DNA of 64,000 bases. Source: Extensimonas soli (GTDB taxonomy: Bacteria; Pseudomonadota; Gammaproteobacteria; Burkholderiales; Burkholderiaceae_C). Where the stretch lies: positions 1 to 64,000 of the forward strand of contig NZ_JARGEL010000004.1 in the NCBI RefSeq assembly GCF_029211265.1. The letters run 5' to 3'. A program made the translations under genes and the position numbers. Shown in pieces: positions 1-9,278 of this stretch (position 1 is its first letter; each line of letters starts with the position of its first letter). The notes beneath the pieces were generated by a model. The model ran no database searches, was not told the origin of the DNA, and saw only the letters and a list, made by a program, of their open reading frames with translations.

Positions 1-78
1 ATGCTTGCCCTTCGCGTCAACCGCGCAAACAGCGAGTGGGCCAGCTACTGGGCTACCACTTACCTTTATGCGGCTTGA
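1..78 (+). other. Open frame ending at 78, possible C-terminal tail of a gene from outside the window
   Basis: A frame is open from base 1 to a TGA at 76-78 and could be the last 25 codons of a gene that starts before the window, or a chance frame. The peptide is rich in Trp and Tyr and I do not recognise it. The start at base 1 would be ATG, but no ribosome binding site can be judged. Nothing downstream is coding until dgt. Confidence 0.2.
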
Positions 79-87
79 TGGGCACAT

Positions 88-193
88 CAGTTTGAATCGC
101 ACCCTAGCGGGACTATGGGGCAAGAAGACGGTAAAAAATGGGCCGCTGCGGCGCATTCGCAGCCGACGATTCCAAAGTCCGACAGGCTGCTAG
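88..193 (+). repeat. Decayed copy of palindromic element A (A1)
   Basis: Bases 105-193 match the right half of the 169-bp element A, including the central CTATGGGG stem arm and the end CCGACAGGCTGCTAG. Bases 88-104 look like a decayed remnant of the middle-left part with small deletions. The left terminal repeat is missing. The terminal CTAG supplies the TAG stop codon of dgt, which reads in from the other side. Confidence 0.75.
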
Positions 194-1371
194 TCTGCCG
201 CGAGCCAGCGCTCCCCAGTCAAGCGCCGGTGCTCGCGCAGTGCGAAGCGGTCTGTCATGCCCGCGATGAAGTCGGCCACGGCGCGCGCCCGCGCGACCGC
301 GTCGCCTTGCAGGGCGCGCTGCGCAAAACCGGGTTTCATCTCTGCGGTGCGCTCCAAATAGGCCGCAAAAAGCCCCTCCACCACGCGCTGCGCCCGCCCC
401 GTGGTTTCGACGACTTGCGGGTGGCGGTACAGGTTCTGGAACAAAAAGCGCTTGAGCGCCGCGGACTGCGCGCGCATGGAGGCGCTGAAGCGCACCAGCG
501 GCGCGGCCTGGGCGCGCACCTCCTGCACGCTCGCCACGCCCGCATTGTCCAAAGCGGCCCGCGTCGCGTCGATCACGTCGTACACCTGCGCGCTCAGCAT
601 GCGGCGTGTGGCCTCGTAGAGCAGGCGCCGCTGGCGTTCGGGCGCTTGCAGCTGCGGGTGCTCGGCCAGCGCCTGGGCCATGAACTTCGCGAACAGCGGC
701 ACCTCGGCCACCTGCGCGAGCGTGATCAGGCCCGAGCGCACACCGTCGTCGATGTCATGCGCGTTGTAGGCAATCTCGTCGGCAAGGTTGCACAGCTGCG
801 CCTCGAGGCTGGGCTGCTCGCGGCGCAAAAAGCGCGCCCCCACGCCGCCGGGCTCCTGCGCTTCGAGCTGGCGTGCGTGTTCCAGCGAACAATGCTTGAG
901 GATGCCCTCGCGCGTCTCGAACATGAGGTTGAGCCCGTCATAGTCGGGGTAGCGCTCTTCGAGATGATCGACCACGCGCAGGCTTTGCAGGTTGTGCTCG
1001 AAGCCGCCCCACGCCTGCATGCAACGGTGCAGCGCGTCCTGCCCTGCGTGCCCGAAAGGCGTGTGGCCCAGGTCGTGCGCGAGTGAGATCGCCTCCACCA
1101 GGTCTTCATGCAGCCGCAGCGAGCGTGCGATCGAACGCCCGAGCTGCGCCACCTCGAGCGAGTGCGTGAGCCGCGTACGAAACAGGTCGCCCTCGTGGTT
1201 CAAAAACACCTGCGTCTTGTAAACCAGGCGCCGAAACGCCGTCGAATGCACGATGCGGTCGCGGTCGCGTTGGTACGCGTTGCGCGTGGGTGCGGCGGGC
1301 TGCGGGTAGCGCCGCCCGCGCGAATGCGCCGGGTCGCAGGCGTAGGGGGCAAGCTCTGAATTTTGAATCAA
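190..1371 (-). CDS. dgt: dGTPase-like deoxynucleotide triphosphohydrolase
   Basis: This HD-domain enzyme hydrolyses dNTPs to the nucleoside and triphosphate. The 393-residue protein has the DPAHSRGR and RIVHSTAFRRL N-terminal signature. The metal-binding residues are visible as H70 (TRLTHSLEV), the HD pair at 99-100 in AHDLGHTPFGHAG, and a downstream NLADEIAYNAHD segment. It is the last gene of the pilMNOPQ-aroK-aroB-dgt order common in proteobacteria. The best start is a TTG at 1371 with an AGAGG a few bases upstream; both lie inside a copy of repeat C. The TAG stop lies in the CTAG end of repeat element A1. Both gene ends are therefore made of repeat sequence. The exact start is uncertain. 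Confidence 0.93.
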   Translation of the reverse strand: MIQNSELAPYACDPAHSRGRRYPQPAAPTRNAYQRDRDRIVHSTAFRRLVYKTQVFLNHEGDLFRTRLTHSLEVAQLGRSIARSLRLHEDLVEAISLAHDLGHTPFGHAGQDALHRCMQAWGGFEHNLQSLRVVDHLEERYPDYDGLNLMFETREGILKHCSLEHARQLEAQEPGGVGARFLRREQPSLEAQLCNLADEIAYNAHDIDDGVRSGLITLAQVAEVPLFAKFMAQALAEHPQLQAPERQRRLLYEATRRMLSAQVYDVIDATRAALDNAGVASVQEVRAQAAPLVRFSASMRAQSAALKRFLFQNLYRHPQVVETTGRAQRVVEGLFAAYLERTAEMKPGFAQRALQGDAVARARAVADFIAGMTDRFALREHRRLTGERWLAAD

Positions 1372-1425
1372 ATCGGCCTCTAGCCCTTGTGTAGCAAGCG
1401 CAAGCAGCTATCGATAGAGGAGTTA
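1370..1425 (-). repeat. Repeat C copy between aroB and dgt
   Basis: Read on the minus strand this is GATAGCTGCTTGCGCTTG, a short variable stretch, then GGCTAGAGGCCGATTTG. It closely matches the copy that flanks element B3 near 48.8 kb. It fills most of the gap between aroB and dgt and carries the proposed RBS and TTG start of dgt. Confidence 0.7.
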
Positions 1426-1440
1426 TGGTGCCAGCGTCGC

Positions 1441-2625
1441 TCAGGCACAACCGGCATCGATCACGGCGCGCACCTGCGCATCGGGCACGGCGCGAAGCAC
1501 CGCGCGCCCGGGGCCGTCGATCAGCACGAAGCGAATCGCCCCGCCTTCGGCCTTTTTGTCCACGCGCATGAGCTCGAGGTAGCGCCCGGCGTTGTCCTTG
1601 CTGTCGAGCACCGGCGCACGCACTGGCAGCCCAGCGCGCTCGATCAGGCGCACGAGGCGCTCCGTGAAAGCCGCATCCACCAGACCCAGCGCGCGCGACA
1701 GCTCGGCCGCGAGCACCATGCCCGCGCCCACGGCCTCGCCATGCAGCCATTGGCCATAGCCCAGGCCCGCCTCGATCGCGTGGCCGAAGGTGTGGCCGAA
1801 GTTGAGGATCGCGCGCAAGCCCGATTCACGCTCGTCCTGCCCCACCACCCAGGCTTTGATCTCGCAGCTGCGCCGCACCGCATGCGCGAGGGCGCCGCGC
1901 TCGCGTGCGCGCAGCGCGTCCATGCCCGTCTCGAGCCAATCCATGAAAGCCATGTCGGCGATGGGCCCGTATTTGATGACTTCGGCCAGCCCTGCGCTGA
2001 ACTCGCGCGCGGGCAGCGTGTCCAGCGTATCGAGGTCGCACACCACGAGGCGCGGCTGGTAGAACGCGCCGATCATGTTCTTGCCCAGCGGATGGTTGAT
2101 GCCGGTCTTGCCGCCCACCGACGAATCGACCTGCGCGAGCAAGGTCGTCGGCACCTGCACGAAAGGCACGCCGCGCATGTAGCACGCGGCCGCAAACCCC
2201 GTCATGTCGCCCACCACGCCGCCTCCGAGCGCAAAAAGCACCGTCTTGCGGTCGCAGCCGTGCTGCAGCAGCGCGTCGAAAATCAGGTTCAGCGTCTGCC
2301 AGTCCTTGTATGGCTCGCCGTCAGGCAGGGCGAGCAGGTACACCGTGGGATAGATGCCCTGCAAGGCGGCGCGCAGGCGCTCGGCGTACAGGGGCGCGAC
2401 GGTGGTGTTGGTCACGATCAGCGCCGCTGAAGCCGCAGGCAAACCCGCATAGCGCGCTGCATCGCCGAGCAAACCGCTGCCAATGAAAATCGGATAGCTG
2501 CGCTCGCCCAAGGCTATGCGCACCTCTTGCGTGGGCGGGCGCACACCAGAGGTGGCCGCTGCGCGCAAAATGGGGGGAAATTCGGGAAGAGCGCCGGACG
2601 GCGCCAAGAGGTTCTCTGCTTGCAT
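1441..2625 (-). CDS. aroB: 3-dehydroquinate synthase
   Basis: AroB converts DAHP to 3-dehydroquinate, the second step of the shikimate pathway, in the cytoplasm using NAD and a divalent metal. The family signatures are present: the [13 protein letters not shown] glycine-rich segment, the [20 protein letters not shown] segment, and the metal ligands in [13 protein letters not shown] and WLHGEAV. With the start at the Met of MQAENLL the protein has 394 residues, somewhat longer than the usual 360 because of an N-terminal extension. An in-frame start nine codons upstream is possible. It lies 65 bp downstream of aroK, in the same operon. Confidence 0.96.
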   Translation of the reverse strand: MQAENLLAPSGALPEFPPILRAAATSGVRPPTQEVRIALGERSYPIFIGSGLLGDAARYAGLPAASAALIVTNTTVAPLYAERLRAALQGIYPTVYLLALPDGEPYKDWQTLNLIFDALLQHGCDRKTVLFALGGGVVGDMTGFAAACYMRGVPFVQVPTTLLAQVDSSVGGKTGINHPLGKNMIGAFYQPRLVVCDLDTLDTLPAREFSAGLAEVIKYGPIADMAFMDWLETGMDALRARERGALAHAVRRSCEIKAWVVGQDERESGLRAILNFGHTFGHAIEAGLGYGQWLHGEAVGAGMVLAAELSRALGLVDAAFTERLVRLIERAGLPVRAPVLDSKDNAGRYLELMRVDKKAEGGAIRFVLIDGPGRAVLRAVPDAQVRAVIDAGCA

Positions 2626-2690
2626 ACCGGCAAGTGTAGAGCAGCTGCGCACACCGCCGCGTGGCCTGCGGCCCCCTTTCCGACGCAGGA

Positions 2691-3302
2691 TCAGGATAGG
2701 GTTCCGTTGGGTGCAGCCCCAACCCCATCGCCAGCAGGCGCAACCGACGGCGGCGCCGCCAACTCCAGTTGCATGACGATCATGTTGACCAAGGTGGCCA
2801 CCGAAGGCCGCCCCGTCTCGATCACGAAATGTGCCGTCTCACGGTACAGCGGATCGCGCTGCGCGTACAGCTCGCGCAAACGCGCAAGCGGGTCCGCCAC
2901 CTGCAGCAGCGGCCGCGACTTGTCATGCCGCAGGCGCCGGAAAATTTCTTCAGGCGCCGAACGCAAATACACCACGGTGCAGCGCTCGCGCAGCACCGCC
3001 CGGTTCGCCGCGCGCAGCACCGCCCCGCCCCCCGTGGAAAGCACGCAAGGCTCGGAGGACGCTGGAGAGCGCGTCAATTCATCGAGCACCTGCTGCTCCA
3101 AGTCCCGAAAGCGCTCCTCACCCTCGCGCTCGAAAAACTCCCGGATCGAGCAACCCAGGCGCCACTCGAGCACCTGGTCGGAGTCGACGAACCCCACCTT
3201 CAAGCGCCGCGCGAGCTGCCTGCCCACGGTGGACTTGCCGGAACCGGGGAGGCCGATAAGGGTGATATGGTAGATAGAAGAAACTGGTGCAAAGAATTTC
3301 AA
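2691..3302 (-). CDS. aroK: Shikimate kinase
   Basis: AroK phosphorylates shikimate with ATP. The 203-residue protein has the P-loop GLPGSGKST at about residues 17-25, the shikimate-binding DSDQ region, the STGGGAV motif and the lid segment DKSRPLLQ. The N-terminal part has no ATG in frame before the P-loop. The likely start is a TTG overlapping the stop of the preceding lipoprotein gene (TTGA), which implies translational coupling to that gene. The C-terminal tail is Ala/Pro/Gly rich. Its place between pilQ and aroB is the usual one apart from the inserted lipoprotein gene. Confidence 0.95.
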   Translation of the reverse strand: MKFFAPVSSIYHITLIGLPGSGKSTVGRQLARRLKVGFVDSDQVLEWRLGCSIREFFEREGEERFRDLEQQVLDELTRSPASSEPCVLSTGGGAVLRAANRAVLRERCTVVYLRSAPEEIFRRLRHDKSRPLLQVADPLARLRELYAQRDPLYRETAHFVIETGRPSVATLVNMIVMQLELAAPPSVAPAGDGVGAAPNGTLS

Positions 3303-5281
3303 GGGACTATGAATTGTTGATTAGTAACGATATTGTTGGGCGTGGTCACCTGAACCGTAAGCGTATCCCCCGTCTTGCAAACATAAGAAACCGGGACAGT
3401 AGAGGGCGCTAAAGAATTTGGAATCGTGAACAAAGCATTGGCATTTACAGCACAGCCTAAACTACCGGCGCCAGTTGGTGTCCCTGTAACTGCTACGGAG
3501 CTACCCGTAGGCATACTGTTGCCATTGTCATCTCCAATCGTTAAATTTAGCGTTCCCCCACCTATAGAGCCGGAGATTTTCGCGTGACTTGTAGCAAAAA
3601 CAATAGGCATTTGAGCGCGAACATCAGCCCCCCCAAAAACACCATCTCCCTTCATCGGAGTAGGTGTTGTAGCAGTTCCGCAGGTACTTGGAGACCCTGC
3701 ACGTGGTACAGAAAACTCACCTGGATCATAAACTCCATTATGATTTGAATCCAGATAAGCCGTCCCCAGATCAGTGAAAGACTCACCACAATCATAGACG
3801 TTATTGAAGTTTGCATCGACGAAGTCTTCTTCACCTGCAGCGTACGCCAAAATATACACCCGACCATTTTGGGAGCGGGGATTTTGTGCACGAATTTTTA
3901 CGGAACATTGGGAATCCCCAGAAATTGCACCTGTAATACAGGTCGGAGGAATCATCACTCCGCCGGAGGTCACGAAATTCACTGCTGTGCCATCAGGTAC
4001 AGGATTCCCCTGGCGATCCGCTAGAGACATGGTCACGCTGGATTCTTCTCCATCAATATTTGCCCCTTCAATCGAAAACTTCTCGAGCGATAAACTTACG
4101 CGAGCCTGTGCCGGGCGTCCAGAGGCAATCGTCAATACAGCAGAATCTGATTGCACTGCGGAATTGCTGACCAACATCGCATTCACAAGTACATTCGTAG
4201 GCACAGTACCAGAAAACACCGGTATAGATACTATCCCACTCCCATCCGTGGTGCCAGGCGATGGATTTATATTTCCCGGTTTCCCTAATGTTGCTTTAGG
4301 AGTACCGCCATTCAATGTTTTAAGACTCAAAATGACATTTTGATTGGGCTGTGGATCACCTCTCGCATTGACAAGTTTGAATCGCACGATAGATTGGGTT
4401 TGGGAACCTGAATTCGCCAAGTAAATACGCGTGGGTGTCGCATCGAGAAAACTCATATTGGTGGCAGGCGCACTGGCTATATTTAGCGTGTTCGTTATTG
4501 CACCAGCACCCTGCGCGCTAGCCGAAATAGTTACTGTCTGACCACTACAGCCTAATGTGCTTTGCGTAGCTCCAGCGGGGTCTGTAGCCGAATAGCTGAC
4601 GGTGGCGACACCGTTGCTATCAGTAGTGATAGCTGCCGGTAGCATCTGCCCGCAGGATGCGGTAAAGCTAACTTGAATCGGCGAACTGGAAGGGGTGCCA
4701 TTCACATTCGCCTGCACCGAAACCGTTTGAGTACCGTAGGCAGGCAAGGGAGATCCGCCGACATTAAAATTGCTCAATGTCACATTAGCTGACACCAACT
4801 GGTAACCGGTATAAACCGTAATAACCTTATCTGAAGTCGGTGTTGCTGAGCCGTCCGGATATTTTTGAAGATTGCCAACTTTATAACTGTAAGTCACGGT
4901 CAGTGCACCAGCACCGCTCGCCGACAATGACGCTCGCGCAATTTTGATCTTGGCCAAGCCTGATGCATCGGTCAGACCAGAGGGGCCCTCTGGGAAGCTA
5001 ACTTGAGTTGCATCTCCACTTACATCTATCACTTGTCCAGATATGGGATTTCCATGAGGATCAACCAGCATCACGTATAAAAATGTATAACCTGAAGCCG
5101 CGATACTAGTAGTATCTAAATTGGCAGAATCTTTCAATAAAGAGGTTTTAATTACAGGATAATTATTGCCCGCTTGCGAACTTCCGCTCCCAAAATTCGA
5201 TGTGCCAGGGCTCCCCCCGCCCCCTCCGCAGGCCGTCAACGCCGCAACCATGGATAATATAATAACGCCATAATATCTCAT
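3299..5281 (-). CDS. Ig-like (bacterial Ig/invasin-type) repeat lipoprotein
   Basis: The 660-residue protein begins with a lipoprotein signal peptide: a short basic start, a hydrophobic stretch and the lipobox LTAC at about residue 18, followed by a Gly/Ser linker. The rest looks like several tandem beta-sandwich domains of the bacterial Ig type, with repeated patterns such as DPHGNPISGQ, ARGDPQPNQ and DRQGNPVPDGT. At about residues 490-520 there are two EF-hand-like loops, DANFNNVYDCGE and DSNHNGVYDPGE, that could bind calcium. It lies 36 bp downstream of pilQ and overlaps the start of aroK, so it is co-transcribed with the pilus genes. Base composition is clearly more AT-rich than its neighbours. 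The function is unknown; an outer-membrane pilus partner or adhesin is plausible. Confidence 0.85.
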   Translation of the reverse strand: MRYYGVIILSMVAALTACGGGGGSPGTSNFGSGSSQAGNNYPVIKTSLLKDSANLDTTSIAASGYTFLYVMLVDPHGNPISGQVIDVSGDATQVSFPEGPSGLTDASGLAKIKIARASLSASGAGALTVTYSYKVGNLQKYPDGSATPTSDKVITVYTGYQLVSANVTLSNFNVGGSPLPAYGTQTVSVQANVNGTPSSSPIQVSFTASCGQMLPAAITTDSNGVATVSYSATDPAGATQSTLGCSGQTVTISASAQGAGAITNTLNIASAPATNMSFLDATPTRIYLANSGSQTQSIVRFKLVNARGDPQPNQNVILSLKTLNGGTPKATLGKPGNINPSPGTTDGSGIVSIPVFSGTVPTNVLVNAMLVSNSAVQSDSAVLTIASGRPAQARVSLSLEKFSIEGANIDGEESSVTMSLADRQGNPVPDGTAVNFVTSGGVMIPPTCITGAISGDSQCSVKIRAQNPRSQNGRVYILAYAAGEEDFVDANFNNVYDCGESFTDLGTAYLDSNHNGVYDPGEFSVPRAGSPSTCGTATTPTPMKGDGVFGGADVRAQMPIVFATSHAKISGSIGGGTLNLTIGDDNGNSMPTGSSVAVTGTPTGAGSLGCAVNANALFTIPNSLAPSTVPVSYVCKTGDTLTVQVTTPNNIVTNQQFIVP

Positions 5282-5317
5282 CTTTTAAGCTCCTACGAAA
5301 AAATATACTTTCCCCAA

Positions 5318-7450
5318 TTATCGACTGGGACCGCGATCGGTGATAACTTTTGGCGTGATAAAAACCAACATTTCCTGCTTGGTGGATTGCTTCGTTTTAT
5401 TTTTGAACAAATTTCCCATCACAGGAATATCCCCCAAGAGCGGCACTTTGTTCACTTGATCGCTTTCATCCAGCGAGAAGATGCCGCCGATCACCACCGT
5501 CCCCCCATTTTCTACGAGCACCTGCGTTTTTACATGTTTGGTATCGATGGCCACGCCTTGTGTCGTCGTTTCGCCACGGCTGTCCTTATTGACGTCCAGA
5601 TCGAGAATGATATTCCCCTCAGGTGTAATTTGCGGCGTAACTTCCAGTTTGAGAACCGCTTTCTTGAATGCAATCGACGTTGCCCCATTGGGGGCCGTTA
5701 CAGAATACGGATACTCCGTGCCCTGTTCGATGAGTGCCTTCGTCTGATCTGCAGTGATGAGCCGCGGACTGGAAACGATGCGCCCTGTGCCATCCGACTC
5801 CATGGCAGAAAGTTCCAGTGTTAAAAAACGGTTGGCCGCGGAGTTAAAAATTGAAAGAGCAAAGCTGGCCGCCCCATTGACGTTGGGCAGGCTGGCCGGC
5901 AAGTTTACAAAACTTCCCGTCGTGTTAACGGTGCCCCCAGCACCCGCAGATGCCACAGCATTACCATAATTAGTGCCGAAGACGACCCGGTTGTCGCCAC
6001 TGAGCTTGTAGCCGCCATCGCCGCCATTTTGTGCGCGTAGGTCTGCCCCGCCAAGTCGAACGCCCAGCGAACGACCGAATGAATCCCGCGCCTCCACAAT
6101 GCGCGCCTCGATCAACACCTGGCGCACGGGCACGTCGAGCGACAACAGCAATTGCCGCACGTCCTCCAGCTTGCTCGGAGTGTCGGTGACAAAAATTTGG
6201 TTGGTACGCGGCTCTGCGATCACGTTCCCACGCTCGGTCAGAAAACGCGTGTTATTCCCTGTGCCACCGGTATTGGTGTTGGTCAGTTGATTGACGATGT
6301 CGTTGGCCTTGGCATAATTCAACTGAAAGGACTGCGTTCTAAGAGGCTCCAGTTTCTGAATGGCCTGCGCCGCTTCAAAATCCTTCTTGGTACGCGCATC
6401 AATCTCATCCTTTGGCGCAATCCAAAGCACCGTTCCGGACTTGCGCATCCCGAGGCCTTTGGCGTCCATGATGATTTGCAGCGCCTGATCCCATGGAACA
6501 TCCTTGAGACGCAGGGTCAGCGAGCCCGTCACCGTGTCCGAGGTCACGATATTGAAGTTTGTAAAATCTGCAATCACCTGCAGGAGTGAACGCACCTCGA
6601 TATTCTGGAAGTTCAGCGACAGCCTTTCGCCGCTATATCCTGGGCCGGGGGTGAGTTTTGACAGGTCTTTCTTTTGCTGCCTGATTTCCACGACAAACTG
6701 ATTGTCCGCCTGGTAGGCACTGTGCTCCCAATCGCCCGCGACATCGATCGTCATGCGCACGCGATCACCCTGCTGCACGGTGGTTACCAACTGCACGGGG
6801 GTGCCGAAGTCCGTGACATCCAGGCGCCGGCGCAGCCCTTCAGGCAGCGATGTTTTCAGAAAATCTATGGCCAGCCCTTTTCCTTGCTTGCGCAAGTCAA
6901 CGCCCACCTGGTTATTGGCAAGCCCGATGATGACGCGCCCGGCGCCATCCGCTGCGCGACGAAAGTCCACGTCTTTGAGGGGGAGCACATCGCTGTTCAG
7001 GTTTTCGGCAAATACCGGGGGCTGCTGCGGCGCTACGGTGCTGGTGGAAACAGGGGTCAGCGAAATGTAGAGAGACTTCCCTTTGATTTCCGTTTGATAG
7101 GGCGTAGCCTGCTTGAGATTCAAAACCACGCGCGTCCGGTCGCCGGCCTGCACCACATTGACCGATTTCAGGTTGCCCTGGTTCACGTCCACCGTGGAGC
7201 GGCCCAGCCCATTCGACACCCCGGGGAAATCAAGGGCTATGCGCGCTGGCGACTGGATGACGAAGCCACTGGGGACGCCAGAGAGCGGCTCGGACAGGTC
7301 TATACGCACGACCTCCGCGCCGCCCTGCACATTTCCGGTGACGGCGGTGATGGCATTTTGCGCCATGGCGAGCGCAGTCAACGTGGTAGCAAGCAGCGCC
7401 ACGAATACATTGCGCCATTGCTTCATAAGCCAGAATCTTGTGACTTTCAT
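5318..7450 (-). CDS. pilQ: Type IV pilus secretin PilQ
   Basis: PilQ forms the outer-membrane ring through which the type IV pilus passes. The 710-residue protein has a signal peptide ending near AMAQN, two AMIN-like beta domains (about residues 30-260), an STN/N0 domain around GERLSLNFQNIEVRSLLQ, an N1 domain, and the secretin core with the conserved VPLLGDIPVMGNLFK near the C-terminus. The first Met overlaps pilP (ATGA). A second Met eight codons on, MKQWRN, would give a more typical signal peptide. It is the last pil gene of the pilMNOPQ operon. Confidence 0.97.
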   Translation of the reverse strand: MKVTRFWLMKQWRNVFVALLATTLTALAMAQNAITAVTGNVQGGAEVVRIDLSEPLSGVPSGFVIQSPARIALDFPGVSNGLGRSTVDVNQGNLKSVNVVQAGDRTRVVLNLKQATPYQTEIKGKSLYISLTPVSTSTVAPQQPPVFAENLNSDVLPLKDVDFRRAADGAGRVIIGLANNQVGVDLRKQGKGLAIDFLKTSLPEGLRRRLDVTDFGTPVQLVTTVQQGDRVRMTIDVAGDWEHSAYQADNQFVVEIRQQKKDLSKLTPGPGYSGERLSLNFQNIEVRSLLQVIADFTNFNIVTSDTVTGSLTLRLKDVPWDQALQIIMDAKGLGMRKSGTVLWIAPKDEIDARTKKDFEAAQAIQKLEPLRTQSFQLNYAKANDIVNQLTNTNTGGTGNNTRFLTERGNVIAEPRTNQIFVTDTPSKLEDVRQLLLSLDVPVRQVLIEARIVEARDSFGRSLGVRLGGADLRAQNGGDGGYKLSGDNRVVFGTNYGNAVASAGAGGTVNTTGSFVNLPASLPNVNGAASFALSIFNSAANRFLTLELSAMESDGTGRIVSSPRLITADQTKALIEQGTEYPYSVTAPNGATSIAFKKAVLKLEVTPQITPEGNIILDLDVNKDSRGETTTQGVAIDTKHVKTQVLVENGGTVVIGGIFSLDESDQVNKVPLLGDIPVMGNLFKNKTKQSTKQEMLVFITPKVITDRGPSR

Positions 7451-7989
7451 TTTTTACCCTCTTGCAATTCGAGCGTAGCGATGCGTTCCGTCCATTCACC
7501 AGTTACATCTTGGACAATTTCGCGAATTTTTATGGCCGTTTCCGATATTCCTACAACTTTGCCATAATTCGGCCCGAGATAATTACCGAGATATACCTGG
7601 TAGAGCAGATTATCAACCTTTAACAACGCCACTGGCTTCCCGTTTTTATTCATGCTTCCCACCATTACCATGGCATCGAGTGGAAATGCTTCCAGCGGCT
7701 CTTTTCTGCGTGCCAATTCCGGCGCAATCAGCGCCGCATTGGAGGCATTCTGCGCCGAATCCTTTTTCAGCGCCATGGTCAATCTGCTGAGATTGAAAGG
7801 ATCCAGTTCTGCTGCAGCAGAGTATTTTTGTGGCTGAAATTTTTTGGGCTCCTCTATGGGTGCCACATGGGGCTTGGTCGAAGCGCGCAATTCTGCCATC
7901 CATTGGCGCAGCTCGTCTTCGCTAGACGCCCCACACCCCGACAAAACAGCCAGGGATCCCATCACAATTGCATGGCGGGCAATTTTCAT
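7447..7989 (-). CDS. pilP: Type IV pilus inner-membrane lipoprotein PilP
   Basis: PilP links the PilMNO inner-membrane platform to the PilQ secretin. The 180-residue protein has a lipoprotein signal (LAVLSGCGAS), a linker region rich in Lys and Pro, and a C-terminal beta domain that includes DAMVMVGSMNKNGKPVALL and YLGNYLGPNYGKVV, typical of PilP. Start and stop overlap pilO and pilQ by four bases, which indicates translational coupling. Confidence 0.95.
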   Translation of the reverse strand: MKIARHAIVMGSLAVLSGCGASSEDELRQWMAELRASTKPHVAPIEEPKKFQPQKYSAAAELDPFNLSRLTMALKKDSAQNASNAALIAPELARRKEPLEAFPLDAMVMVGSMNKNGKPVALLKVDNLLYQVYLGNYLGPNYGKVVGISETAIKIREIVQDVTGEWTERIATLELQEGKK

Positions 7990-8654
7990 TTTTTTCCTCC
8001 CGCTTTCTTTTGCGCCTGCACTTCCTCTGGATCCAGATAGCGGAAAGTACGTGCCGTAGCATCCATAGCCAAAATGTTTGCGTCTTTCCCCACAGGGGCT
8101 ACTGAAATGTCATTCAAAGTAACAATACGCGAGAGTTGCGCAATATCCGCAGCAAATTCCCCCATATCATGGTATTTCCCCGTAATTCGAATTGCGATGG
8201 GTAACTCTGCATAATAATCCCGCACCACGACCTGACCTGGGCGAAACAAATCAAACTGCAGACTCCTCCCCAAACCTGCCTGATTGATGTCGGACAACAA
8301 TGCTGCCATTTCCGCCTTGCTGGGAAGCTGTTTTTCCAGCTGCACAACATATTGCTGAATCTGTTCACGCTGCTTCTTCAGCGCATCCAGATTGATCGCT
8401 TTCGCCAGTTTTTTCTGATAATCTTCGCGCAGTGCAACCTCTTTACTGCGCTCTGCCTCCAATTCTGACTGATAATCCGTCAGCATCAGATACCAGGCCA
8501 CCACGACCACTGCGATTGCTATAAAGGCACACAGCAGCACCTTGGGCAGCATAGGCCATGCAGCGGGGTCTTTGGTATCGAGATTGCTGAATTGTCGCTG
8601 TAAATTTTGCTGCAGAGCGGCAAAATCGATCTGAGGGTATTGTTTTTTTGCCAT
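7986..8654 (-). CDS. pilO: Type IV pilus assembly protein PilO
   Basis: PilO is an inner-membrane protein that dimerises with PilN. The 222-residue protein has a cytoplasmic N-terminus, one membrane segment around residues 45-65 (VLLCAFIAIAVVVVAWYLML), a coiled coil (about 70-115) with KEVALREDYQKKLAKA, and a ferredoxin-like periplasmic domain with the QFDLFRPGQ and ELPIAIRITGKYHDMGEF segments. The spacing to pilN is three bases and the overlap with pilP is four. Confidence 0.95.
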   Translation of the reverse strand: MAKKQYPQIDFAALQQNLQRQFSNLDTKDPAAWPMLPKVLLCAFIAIAVVVVAWYLMLTDYQSELEAERSKEVALREDYQKKLAKAINLDALKKQREQIQQYVVQLEKQLPSKAEMAALLSDINQAGLGRSLQFDLFRPGQVVVRDYYAELPIAIRITGKYHDMGEFAADIAQLSRIVTLNDISVAPVGKDANILAMDATARTFRYLDPEEVQAQKKAGGKK

Positions 8655-8657
8655 GGC

Positions 8658-9278
8658 TCACTTTCCTACGGAAGCACCGGCTGGCGCACTCGCTGGATTC
8701 GTGGCGTTCTTCACGTCGCTCGCACGCAGCAATTGAAAGCGCAGATTGAAAGCGGCAACACGCCGTTGATCTCTTGGGCTCAAGGACACATTGTTGCTCA
8801 CAATTTCTATCAACTCTGGCTTGGTAAACCATGGGGTATTGTTGCTCAAATTGCGCAACAATTCAGAGACTCTTTCGTTCGACTGCGCCACGCCCTGCAT
8901 GGAAATCGTCTGCCCCGTTTGCTTGAGACTTGTCAAGTAAACACCCTCCGGCAATTGCTTCGTGAGTTCGTTAAGCAAGTGCACTGGCAGATTCCGATCT
9001 GCCTGCAAATCTTCCACTGCCTTCTGGCGCGCCCGCAGGGCTGCAATTTCATCTTCCAGCGTGGCAATTTCCTTGATTTGGCCTTCCAGCACCTTGATTT
9101 CGCTTTGCAGAAAGCCGTTTCTCCCTTGTTGATCTGCAATTCTGTTTTGCAGCCACATATAAATGATGCCGGCCACGACCAAGCCTGCCAGAAACGAGGC
9201 AAACATCGTCGCCTGGAAAAGCTCACGCCGGTGTTTGCGTGCCGCTTCTCGGTGCGGGAGCAAATTGATCAAAATCAC
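8658..9278 (-). CDS. pilN: Type IV pilus assembly protein PilN
   Basis: PilN binds PilM with its N-terminal peptide and PilO in the periplasm. The hallmark N-terminus INLLPHRE is present. The start is taken as GTG at 9278 because it overlaps the pilM stop (GTGA), has an AGGAGG upstream, and gives the family-typical MILINLLPHR. A membrane helix follows at about residues 25-45, then a coiled coil (IKVLEGQIKEIATLEDEI) and a periplasmic domain. Length is 206 residues. Confidence 0.94.
   Translation of the reverse strand: MILINLLPHREAARKHRRELFQATMFASFLAGLVVAGIIYMWLQNRIADQQGRNGFLQSEIKVLEGQIKEIATLEDEIAALRARQKAVEDLQADRNLPVHLLNELTKQLPEGVYLTSLKQTGQTISMQGVAQSNERVSELLRNLSNNTPWFTKPELIEIVSNNVSLSPRDQRRVAAFNLRFQLLRASDVKNATNPASAPAGASVGK

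Noticed and set aside
1106-1750. Arg/Ala-rich minus-strand frame between dgt and aroB
   Set aside because: It is an off-frame reading across the end of aroB and the start of dgt.
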